A stretch of 11,725 nt of DNA from Prevotella sp. (GTDB taxonomy: Bacteria; Bacteroidota; Bacteroidia; Bacteroidales; Bacteroidaceae): assembly GCA_016283605.1 (NCBI GenBank), contig JAEENF010000145.1, positions 1 through 11,725 of the forward strand, read 5' to 3'. Both the position numbers and the translations under genes were made by a program. The notes below the pieces were generated by a model that searched no databases, was not told where the DNA came from, and was given only the letters and a program-made list of their open reading frames with translations. Shown in pieces: positions 1 through 5,380 of this stretch (the stretch's first letter is position 1; each line of letters starts with the position of its first letter).

Positions 1-1
1 T

Positions 2-616
2 AAGAAGGTTGTAGAGTATGCTCATCAGTTCGACGTAACAGTTGAGGCCGAGCTCGGTGTACTCGCTGGTGTTGAGGATGAGGTTTCTTCTGCAGAGTCT
101 CACTACACCAAACCTGAGGAGGTTATTGATTTCGCTACCCGTACTGGTTGCGACTCTCTGGCTATCTCTATCGGTACTTCTCACGGTGCTCACAAGTTTA
201 CTCCCGAGCAGTGCACACTCGTGAATGGCGTGCTCGTTCCGCCCCCATTGGCATTCGACATCCTCGCTGAGATTGAGAAGAAACTTCCCGGATTCCCTAT
301 CGTTCTTCACGGTTCTTCTTCAGTTCCTATGGACGAGGTGAACACCATCAACCAGTTCGGTGGCAAGCTCGAGGCCGCTATCGGTATCCCCGAGGAGCAG
401 CTGCGTAAGGCCGCTAAGAGTGCTGTCTGCAAGATCAACATCGACTCAGACTCTCGTCTGGCCATGACTGCTGCTATCCGCAAGCACCTGGCTGAGCATC
501 CTGGAGACTTCGATCCTCGTCAGTATCTGAAGCCCGCTCGTGAGAACATGAAGAAGATGTACATCCACAAGATTGTGAACGTACTCGGTTCTGACGGCAA
601 GCTCGCTCAGTGCTAA
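2..616 (+). CDS. fba: Class II fructose-bisphosphate aldolase, 3' part
   Basis: Zinc-dependent aldolase of glycolysis and gluconeogenesis, interconverting fructose 1,6-bisphosphate with dihydroxyacetone phosphate and glyceraldehyde 3-phosphate in the cytoplasm. The reading frame is open from base 2 to the TAA at 614-616, giving 204 visible residues. Family members of this type run to roughly 330, so about 130 N-terminal residues lie outside the window. Visible signatures are VEAELG near the left edge, GTSHGAHKF with its zinc-ligand His codon at 182-184, VLHGSSSVP with a second ligand His codon at 308-310, and the KINIDSDSR phosphate-binding stretch. Codon use is strongly biased (CGT, CTC, GAG, ATC), as expected for a highly expressed gene. 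A hairpin terminator follows 40 nt after the stop. Identification is by recognition of family motifs; the missing N-terminus does not affect it. Confidence 0.95.
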   Translation, partial: KKVVEYAHQFDVTVEAELGVLAGVEDEVSSAESHYTKPEEVIDFATRTGCDSLAISIGTSHGAHKFTPEQCTLVNGVLVPPPLAFDILAEIEKKLPGFPIVLHGSSSVPMDEVNTINQFGGKLEAAIGIPEEQLRKAAKSAVCKINIDSDSRLAMTAAIRKHLAEHPGDFDPRQYLKPARENMKKMYIHKIVNVLGSDGKLAQC

Positions 617-655
617 AGCAAGCGCACGGTAAGACTAATCAAATCTATATAAAGA

Positions 656-684
656 AAGAAGCCCGTCAATATGGCGGGCTTCTT
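656..684. terminator. Bidirectional intrinsic terminator
   Basis: A perfect 10-bp stem pairs AAGAAGCCCG (656-665) with CGGGCTTCTT (675-684) around a 9-nt loop. It lies between two convergent genes, 40 nt after the aldolase stop and 22 nt from the barrel-gene stop. The plus-strand side continues into T-rich TTCTTCATTTC. The minus-strand side reads into TTCTTTCTTT, so the hairpin can end transcripts from both directions. Confidence 0.85.
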
Positions 685-705
685 CATTTCATATCATTCT
701 ATCGT

Positions 706-1308
706 TTAGAAGTTGATACCGAGGTTTGCAAAGAGTGCATTATTACGGGCACTCAGATCGTCACTATCGAGAATGTTTGTGACACCAAACTGATAACCAG
801 CCTCGATGTAGAGCTTATGATACTCTGCACCACAACCGAGCTTGAATCCTACATTATTACGATTCACACGAGGATAGCTGGCGCTAACATCATGACCCTT
901 GTACTTCTCTTCCTTACTGATAGCATAAGCGAAATAAGGACCAACGAAAGGCAGAAGGGCAATATCATCTGACACCTTAAAGCCGTATTTCACCAAAATA
1001 GGAATCTCGAAGTTGTTGTGCGTAATCTCCCACTCGTTATCCTTGGCACCGCGCTGTGTATAGTAAAGTCCTGACTCCAGGAATACAGGAGTTGTCTCAG
1101 AGAGTCGCAGGCCAATCACACCACCGAGAGTGATACCGACTTTATTACCCAGAGATCTGTCACCACTGATGGAAGCAATGGTTCCACCAAAACGGACACC
1201 ATAATACAAACTCTGCTTGTCGAGTTCAAAACCACCGCTACTGAACTGTGCGAATGACGGCGCTGCCATCAATATCGCAACTAAAGAAACTAAAATCTTT
1301 TTCATCAT
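706..1308 (-). CDS. Outer-membrane beta-barrel protein, PorT-like family
   Basis: A 200-residue secreted protein with an N-terminal Sec signal peptide: MMKK, a hydrophobic core, and probable cleavage after the APSFA motif near residue 21. The mature part alternates polar and hydrophobic residues as transmembrane beta-strands do, with repeated aromatic-ended stretches such as LYYGVRFGG, VFLESGLYYTQRG and LYIEAGYQFGV. It ends in NLGINF, a terminal-Phe beta-signal typical of proteins inserted by the BAM machinery. This matches the small Bacteroidota outer-membrane barrel families (PF13568-like). Their individual functions are mostly unknown, so no specific role is assigned. Two ATG codons stand in tandem (1306-1308 and 1303-1305), and either may be the start. 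The gene is divergent from mutY, with a TATCTTTG box 41 nt upstream, and it ends at a shared terminator. Confidence 0.85.
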   Translation of the reverse strand: MMKKILVSLVAILMAAPSFAQFSSGGFELDKQSLYYGVRFGGTIASISGDRSLGNKVGITLGGVIGLRLSETTPVFLESGLYYTQRGAKDNEWEITHNNFEIPILVKYGFKVSDDIALLPFVGPYFAYAISKEEKYKGHDVSASYPRVNRNNVGFKLGCGAEYHKLYIEAGYQFGVTNILDSDDLSARNNALFANLGINF

Positions 1309-1349
1309 TGACTTTATTTTTTAATGATTAATATGTCACATTGACGGTG

Positions 1350-1357
1350 CAAAGATA
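1350..1357 (-). promoter_or_regulatory. Bacteroidota -7 promoter box for the barrel gene
   Basis: Read on the minus strand this is TATCTTTG followed by CA, an exact match to the Bacteroidota TAnnTTTG -7 consensus. It would start a transcript with a leader of roughly 35-40 nt before the ATG at 1308. No convincing TTTG -33 element is visible at the expected distance. Confidence 0.6.
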
Positions 1358-1400
1358 GTAAAAAATCTGTGAGATTATATGAAATCTGTCGCTTTTTTTG

Positions 1401-1408
1401 TATTTTTG
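1401..1408 (+). promoter_or_regulatory. Bacteroidota -7 promoter box for mutY
   Basis: TATTTTTG followed by CA matches the TAnnTTTG consensus. The box ends 17 nt before the ATG at 1426, implying a short leader of about 12 nt. This also argues against the upstream GTG at 1369 as the start, because that codon would lie ahead of the promoter. The -33 region has no clear TTTG. Confidence 0.6.
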
Positions 1409-1425
1409 CAGGCAAAATTGCTTTT

Positions 1426-2427
1426 ATGGGCGAAAAAAACTCTTTTACGCAGACCATTTTAGACTGGTTCCGCCAGAACGGACGAGAGCTGCCTTGGCGA
1501 GAAACCAACGATCCCTATGCCATCTGGCTTTCGGAAATCATCCTGCAACAAACCCAGGTAAAACAGGGATGGGCCTATTGGGAACGCTTCATGCGACGAT
1601 GGCCTACCGTAGAAGCCCTGGCGGCAGCTACAGAGGATGAAGTGCTGCGCGAGTGGCAAGGACTGGGTTACTACAGTCGGGCTCGTAATCTGCATTTTGC
1701 GGCAAGGCAAATCAAGGCTTTAGGACACTTCCCTGATACCATCGAAGACATCAAGCGCCTGAAAGGTGTGGGCGATTATACGGCAGCAGCTATCGGTAGC
1801 ATCGCCTTCGGACTGCCTGCAGCAGTCGTCGACGGTAACGTGTATCGTGTGTTAGCCCGCCATTATGGCATCAAGACACCCATCAACACGACCGAGGGAA
1901 AGAAAGAGTTTACGGCTCTGGCCCAACAATTATTACCACCTTCGGAAGCATCAGCATTCAATCAGGCGATGATGGATTTCGGAGCTACGGTCTGCACACC
2001 TAAAGGTGCCTCTTGCGAAATCTGTCCGTTGGCAGAGAGCTGCGAGGCCTTGCGCACAGGACAGGTCGAAAAGTTGCCTGTAAAATTAAAGACCCTGAAG
2101 GTAAAAGCCCGCCACCTTATTTATATATATATACGTTGTCAGGGTGAGACCGCCATCCACCGTAGGGGCGAAGGCGATATCTGGCAAGGATTATACGAGC
2201 CTTGGCTGATAGAGGGAGAAACGAAGATCCCCGACGGAGTAAGGCTGTTGGCAAAGAACGTTAAACATGTACTGACCCACCGCATATTGACCGCCGATTT
2301 CTATCTATGGGAAACAGACGCACGTCCTACCCTACCCGATGACTATTTCTGGATCAAGGAAGAAGACATCGACGATTACGGCATTCCCAGACTCATCGAC
2401 ATATTACTGGGCCAATTGACGAGATAA
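1426..2427 (+). CDS. mutY: A/G-specific adenine DNA glycosylase MutY
   Basis: Removes adenine mispaired with 8-oxoguanine or guanine, preventing G:C to T:A transversions. With the ATG at 1426 the protein is 333 residues and the catalytic Glu falls at position 37 (SEIILQQTQV), as in E. coli MutY. That supports this start over the GTG at 1369. The helix-hairpin-helix is LKGVGDYTAAAI (112-123), with the catalytic Asp136 in VVDGN. The [4Fe-4S] cluster cysteines are C190, C197, C200 and C206 in the C-x6-C-x2-C-x5-C spacing. A NUDIX-like C-terminal domain (about 228-333), which reads 8-oxoG, follows. All key residues are present, so the enzyme should be active. The gene is divergent from the barrel gene, and its last 52 bp overlap the 3' end of the opposite-strand helicase gene. 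A (TA)6 run lies at 2122-2133. Confidence 0.96.
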   Translation: MGEKNSFTQTILDWFRQNGRELPWRETNDPYAIWLSEIILQQTQVKQGWAYWERFMRRWPTVEALAAATEDEVLREWQGLGYYSRARNLHFAARQIKALGHFPDTIEDIKRLKGVGDYTAAAIGSIAFGLPAAVVDGNVYRVLARHYGIKTPINTTEGKKEFTALAQQLLPPSEASAFNQAMMDFGATVCTPKGASCEICPLAESCEALRTGQVEKLPVKLKTLKVKARHLIYIYIRCQGETAIHRRGEGDIWQGLYEPWLIEGETKIPDGVRLLAKNVKHVLTHRILTADFYLWETDARPTLPDDYFWIKEEDIDDYGIPRLIDILLGQLTR

Positions 2428-3803
2428 AGCTTTTCCGTAGCTCGGGTGAAGGCCGTATAGAGCCAGTGGATATAGTCAAGGGTTAGCATGTCGTCGGTCA
2501 TATAACCCTGATCCACATAGACATGCGCCCACTGACCACCCTGAGCCTTATGACAAGTGACGGCATAGGCGAATTTCACTTGTAGGGCATTGTAATACTG
2601 ATCAGTCTTGACCTTCTTCATGCGTTCGTCCTTACGGGTGATATACGCATAGTCCTCCAATACCGACTCGTAGAGATGTTGTTGCTGTTCGCGTGTAAGG
2701 GCTGGCGACTCCGTCGTTAGGGAGTCTAAAATGACAGTTGCCGTCAGTTCGAAGTCATCATAGTCGGGAAACAGCATTGTGACCTCCGCAAACCGGAAAC
2801 CATAGAGTTCATGGACATTCCGGACACGCTGCACGACTGCCCGGTCACCATTAGCCAGGAAGGATATCTCCTTCATATTCTCCGTCCAGTAATAGTTGTT
2901 CTTCACAATCATCAACAGGTCTCCCCGACAGAGTTCGTCTTCACGGTCGAGAATCGTATTGCGGATACCTTGATTATAGATATTAGCCCGTTTATTGCTA
3001 CGGGTGACGATCATCGTTTCGTCCTTCCCCACACGACTATAGCTGGAGGATAATGTCTCAACGAGTTCGTCGCCTGGGACGATCTGTATATCCGGGAAGC
3101 CCTCGAACCGGACTTTCGGCAATGCCACATAGCCGCCATCCGACATCTCTCTGATACGTGTCGCGTTCCACAAGATACCCGACGACTCACTCTGACGGAG
3201 CACCTGATTCAGGTCGCACTCATAGACCTCAAGATCATAGCCGCGCAGAACAGGAGCCATCAAGGCGGGACTCTCCTCCTCACCTATAGGAGGCAGCTGC
3301 GCCTTGTCGCCGATGAGCAGCATCCTGCAATTCTGACCACTATAGACATACTGCATCAGATCGTCGAGCAGACATCCGGAACCGAACATGCCATTTTCCT
3401 GAGGAGTGGAACTGATCATCGAAGCCTCATCCACGATAAAAAGCATATCGCGATAAAGATTCTCATTGAGCGAGAACGACGATAAGTCGGCGGCCGTCTT
3501 CTGCCTGTAGATACGACGATGGATGGTATAGGCATCATGACCGGAATATAGTGAGAACACCTTGGCTGCACGACCCGTAGGCGCCAGCAACATCATTTTC
3601 TGCTGCAACGCTGCCATCGCCCTGACGATAGCGCCGGCGAGGGTCGTCTTTCCCGTTCCGGCAGAACCGCGCAGAATCATGACCACCCGTTCTTCCCGAT
3701 CCATCATGAATTCCGAGAACACACTGAGCGCATGCTCCTGCTCCTTTGTCGGCGGCAGGCCCAGAGTCTGAAGAATACGGTATTTCAGTTCGTCCTGTAT
3801 CAT
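2376..3803 (-). CDS. RecD/Pif1-like superfamily 1 ATP-dependent DNA helicase
   Basis: A cytoplasmic 475-residue ATPase with the motif order of 5'-3' SF1B helicases. It has a Q-motif-like PTKEQ (18-22), Walker A GSAGTGKT (46-53), motif Ia APTGRAAK (74-81), Walker B DEAS (125-128), motif III GDKAQLPP (165-172), a UvrD_C_2-type VTCHKAQGGQW (415-425) and motif VI YTAFTRATEKLYLV (449-462). Length and layout fit the short RecD-like helicases common in Bacteroidota (an AAA_30 domain plus UvrD_C_2). It is not the RecBCD RecD subunit, since no recB or recC lies nearby. The substrate is unknown; a role in recombination, repair or replication-fork clearance is inferred from the family. A TATCTTTG box ends only 8 nt before the ATG. 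The 3' end overlaps mutY by 52 bp. The gene is divergent from the DUF3822-rsmD unit. Confidence 0.9.
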   Translation of the reverse strand: MIQDELKYRILQTLGLPPTKEQEHALSVFSEFMMDREERVVMILRGSAGTGKTTLAGAIVRAMAALQQKMMLLAPTGRAAKVFSLYSGHDAYTIHRRIYRQKTAADLSSFSLNENLYRDMLFIVDEASMISSTPQENGMFGSGCLLDDLMQYVYSGQNCRMLLIGDKAQLPPIGEEESPALMAPVLRGYDLEVYECDLNQVLRQSESSGILWNATRIREMSDGGYVALPKVRFEGFPDIQIVPGDELVETLSSSYSRVGKDETMIVTRSNKRANIYNQGIRNTILDREDELCRGDLLMIVKNNYYWTENMKEISFLANGDRAVVQRVRNVHELYGFRFAEVTMLFPDYDDFELTATVILDSLTTESPALTREQQQHLYESVLEDYAYITRKDERMKKVKTDQYYNALQVKFAYAVTCHKAQGGQWAHVYVDQGYMTDDMLTLDYIHWLYTAFTRATEKLYLVNWPSNMSMSLGMP

Positions 3804-3811
3804 TCCGGATG

Positions 3812-3819
3812 CAAAGATA
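3812..3819 (-). promoter_or_regulatory. -7 promoter box for the helicase, near-leaderless
   Basis: On the minus strand this reads TATCTTTG followed by CA, a consensus -7 box. Only 8 nt separate its last base from the ATG at 3803, so the transcript should have a leader of just a few bases. The GACAAC/GTTGTC repeat starts about 10 nt upstream of the box and covers the -33 region. No canonical TTTG is seen at the normal spacing. Confidence 0.55.
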
Positions 3820-3829
3820 CTATTTTTTT

Positions 3830-3907
3830 ACGACAACTTGGACAACTTGGACAACTTTTTCTTTTTCGACCCTGGTCGAATGTTGTCATAGTTGTCTTAG
3901 TTGTCGT
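3830..3907. repeat. Nested inverted array of 9-bp repeats around a palindrome
   Basis: Three direct copies of GACAACTTG (3832-3840, 3841-3849, and 3850-3858 with a final T) are followed by a 16-bp palindrome. Then come three GTTGTC units at 3882, 3891 and 3900, also on a 9-nt period. The two sides are reverse complements, so the tract can pair as a long interrupted stem. The outermost arm, ACGACAACT (3830-3838) with AGTTGTCGT (3899-3907), is a perfect 9 bp and is flanked by T7 and A6 runs. It sits upstream of both divergent -7 boxes, so it probably acts as DNA (an operator array or cruciform) rather than as RNA. No binding protein can be named. Confidence 0.8.
3865..3880. repeat. 16-bp palindrome TTCGACCCTGGTCGAA
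   Basis: Perfect 7-bp arms TTCGACC and GGTCGAA flank a 2-nt centre (CT). The element forms the core of the larger inverted repeat, between the GACAAC and GTTGTC arms. Its size and symmetry suit a dimeric regulator site, but it could equally be the tip of a cruciform. Confidence 0.7.
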
Positions 3908-3948
3908 TAAAAAACAAGCCAATTGTCTTTTGTTTCAAAAAAAAATAG

Positions 3949-3956
3949 TAAATTTG
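3949..3956 (+). promoter_or_regulatory. -7 promoter box for the small ORF-DUF3822-rsmD unit
   Basis: TAAATTTG followed by CA matches the TAnnTTTG consensus. Its last base is 8 nt before the ATG at 3965, the same distance as at the opposite-facing helicase gene. A TTTTG at 3928-3932 is a possible -33 element, but its 16-nt spacing is shorter than usual for this class. Confidence 0.55.
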
Positions 3957-3964
3957 CAGCCGAT

Positions 3965-4063
3965 ATGCAGATTTCAGACAAAATGGTCAATATCGTTTTG
4001 GCATTACTCGCTGCGGGATTACTCGCTGCCTGTATCGCCAGTGTGATGTCGGCAATAAAATAA
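3965..4063 (+). CDS. Small hydrophobic protein, 32 residues, unknown function
   Basis: An ATG at 3965 opens 32 codons ending in TAA (4061-4063), too short for most gene callers. The product has a short polar start (MQISDK) and then an uninterrupted hydrophobic stretch, about residues 8-28, long enough for one membrane span. It ends in a Lys. LAAC at residues 20-23 fits a lipobox, so a tiny lipoprotein is an alternative, although the mature peptide would be only 10 residues. In-frame Met7 (3983) is another possible start. A consensus -7 box lies just upstream, and only 2 nt separate the stop from the DUF3822 ATG, suggesting translational coupling. It could be a genuine membrane microprotein or merely a leader ORF. 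I recognise no family. Confidence 0.5.
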   Translation: MQISDKMVNIVLALLAAGLLAACIASVMSAIK

Positions 4064-4065
4064 TA

Positions 4066-4848
4066 ATGATGACACAGACTATCCGTATAGGCAGGAAAAG
4101 CCTGTCGTTTGCAGTGAGCGACCCAACAGACACCACCGAGCCCATCATCTATGAGCCGTATGTGGTGAAGAGTGGCATCTCGATGGCAGCCAATCTGAGG
4201 GAGGCCTTCAAGACCACTGATATCCTCCGTAAGCAAAAGGTACAGGTGATGGTCGACTCAAAGGTGCTCTTAGTACCTGTGGAGCGCTTCGTCGAGAGTC
4301 AGGCCGAGGACCTCTACCGTCACTCTTTCCCCAAACGGGAGATGGATAGCATCGAATACAACGTGCTGCCCGATGCGAATGCCGTAGCCCTCTTCAGTAT
4401 CAACAAAGACCTGAAGATGGTACTTACTGACCATTTCCAGAATGTCAACCTCATCCATCTGATGGGTCCCGTCTGGCATTATCTGCACAAACGCAGTTTC
4501 ACGGGACATCGCAACAAGCTTTTTGGCTACTTCCACGACAAACAACTGGAAATATTTTCCTTCCAACAATATCGGTTCAAGTTCTTCAATTCCTTTGATA
4601 CCACCGACATGCACGATGCCCTCTACTTCCTGCTCTATGTCTGGAAGCAGCTGAACCTGCAACCCGAGCACGATGAGATGCACATCGTAGGCGACATTCC
4701 TGAACAGGATGTGCTATTTGAAGAGTTGCACAACTATCTGAAGAATGCCTACATCATCGATCCTGCCATAGAATTCAACAAAGCCCCAGCCACGAAGATC
4801 AAGGGTATGCCCTTCGACCTGATGACGCTGCTGACGAAAGGACGATAG
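4066..4848 (+). CDS. DUF3822 family protein
   Basis: A 260-residue protein without a signal peptide or membrane span, so probably cytoplasmic. I recognise it as DUF3822 (PF12864), a Bacteroidota family of unknown function usually found beside rsmD, as here. The middle holds the family-like patterns SFPKREMDSIEYNVLPDANAVALFSI and LFGYFHDKQLEIFSF; the C-terminus ends in MTLLTKGR. Repeated short beta-strand patterns and a central GPVWHYL helix are compatible with an actin-like (PilM-type) fold, but that is my inference and no ATP-binding motif is obvious. Tandem ATGs at 4066 and 4069 leave the exact start open. It follows the small ORF by 2 nt and precedes rsmD by 1 nt, so the three genes are likely co-transcribed and coupled. 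Confidence 0.8.
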   Translation: MMTQTIRIGRKSLSFAVSDPTDTTEPIIYEPYVVKSGISMAANLREAFKTTDILRKQKVQVMVDSKVLLVPVERFVESQAEDLYRHSFPKREMDSIEYNVLPDANAVALFSINKDLKMVLTDHFQNVNLIHLMGPVWHYLHKRSFTGHRNKLFGYFHDKQLEIFSFQQYRFKFFNSFDTTDMHDALYFLLYVWKQLNLQPEHDEMHIVGDIPEQDVLFEELHNYLKNAYIIDPAIEFNKAPATKIKGMPFDLMTLLTKGR

Positions 4849-4849
4849 C

Positions 4850-5380
4850 ATGCGTATTATCACAGGAAAATATAAAGGTAGGCACTTCGATATCCCACGT
4901 TCTTTCAAGGCGCGGCCTACGACAGACTTTGCCAAAGAGAACATCTTCAACGTGCTCTCGCACCACATTGATTTCGAGGATGCCACCGCCTTGGATCTCT
5001 TCTCAGGCACAGGCAGCATCACACTGGAACTGCTGTCGAGAGGCTGCAGTCACGTCATCAGCGTAGAGGCTGACAGAGACCATCACCGTTTCATCCAGGA
5101 CTGTCTGAAGAAACTGGACACCAATGATGCCATACCTTTGCGTGGCGACGTGTTCCGTTTCGTGAAGTCGTGCAAACAGCAGTTTGACTTCATCTTCGCC
5201 GATCCTCCCTACGCCCTGAAGGAACTCCCGACGATACCAGATCTGATCTTTGAAAAAGGTCTTCTGAAGGAAGGTGGTGTGTTCGTTTTCGAACACGGTA
5301 AGGATTACGATTTCTCCGCCCATCCCCACTTTGCCGAACATCGCAGTTACGGCAGTGTGAACTTCACCCTGTTTACATAA
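4850..5380 (+). CDS. rsmD: 16S rRNA (guanine(966)-N2)-methyltransferase RsmD
   Basis: Transfers a methyl group from S-adenosylmethionine to N2 of G966 in 16S rRNA during 30S assembly (function known from the E. coli family member). The 176-residue protein shows the N-terminal RIITGKYKGR typical of RsmD, RPTTDFAKENIFN (22-34), the SAM-binding LDLFSGTGS (48-56), an acidic SVEAD (71-75) and the catalytic DPPY (118-121). Length and motif spacing are normal. The ATG lies 1 nt after the DUF3822 stop. The last 8 bp overlap the 3' end of the opposite-strand cardiolipin synthase gene, and no terminator is visible at the junction. Confidence 0.95.
   Translation: MRIITGKYKGRHFDIPRSFKARPTTDFAKENIFNVLSHHIDFEDATALDLFSGTGSITLELLSRGCSHVISVEADRDHHRFIQDCLKKLDTNDAIPLRGDVFRFVKSCKQQFDFIFADPPYALKELPTIPDLIFEKGLLKEGGVFVFEHGKDYDFSAHPHFAEHRSYGSVNFTLFT

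Larger units (their letters stand above)
3965..5380 (+). other. Predicted operon: small ORF - DUF3822 - rsmD
   Basis: Gaps of 2 nt and 1 nt separate the three reading frames, and the only visible promoter box is at 3949-3956. This spacing is typical of translational coupling. The pairing of DUF3822 with rsmD suggests a shared role, possibly in ribosome biogenesis, but that is inference. Confidence 0.65.

Noticed and set aside
617..705. Small RNA between the aldolase and barrel genes
   Set aside because: The only structure is the 10-bp terminator hairpin, and there is no promoter box in this 89-bp gap.
1369..1425. GTG start giving a longer MutY N-terminus
   Set aside because: The codon lies upstream of the predicted -7 box at 1401-1408, and the extra 19 residues do not resemble MutY. 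Starting at 1426 puts the catalytic Glu at position 37, as in E. coli.
2376..3803. Helicase as a phage-defence component
   Set aside because: The neighbours are housekeeping genes (mutY, DUF3822, rsmD) with no nuclease, toxin or sensor partner, so nothing supports a defence role.
3832..3905. Possible CRISPR array
   Set aside because: The repeats are 6-9 bp with 0-3 bp between them, and they invert halfway. There are no spacers and no cas genes.
3907..4236. 109-codon minus-strand ORF across the intergenic region and DUF3822 start
   Set aside because: It is antisense to the small ORF and DUF3822, its composition shows no protein family, and it overlaps the repeat array and promoter.
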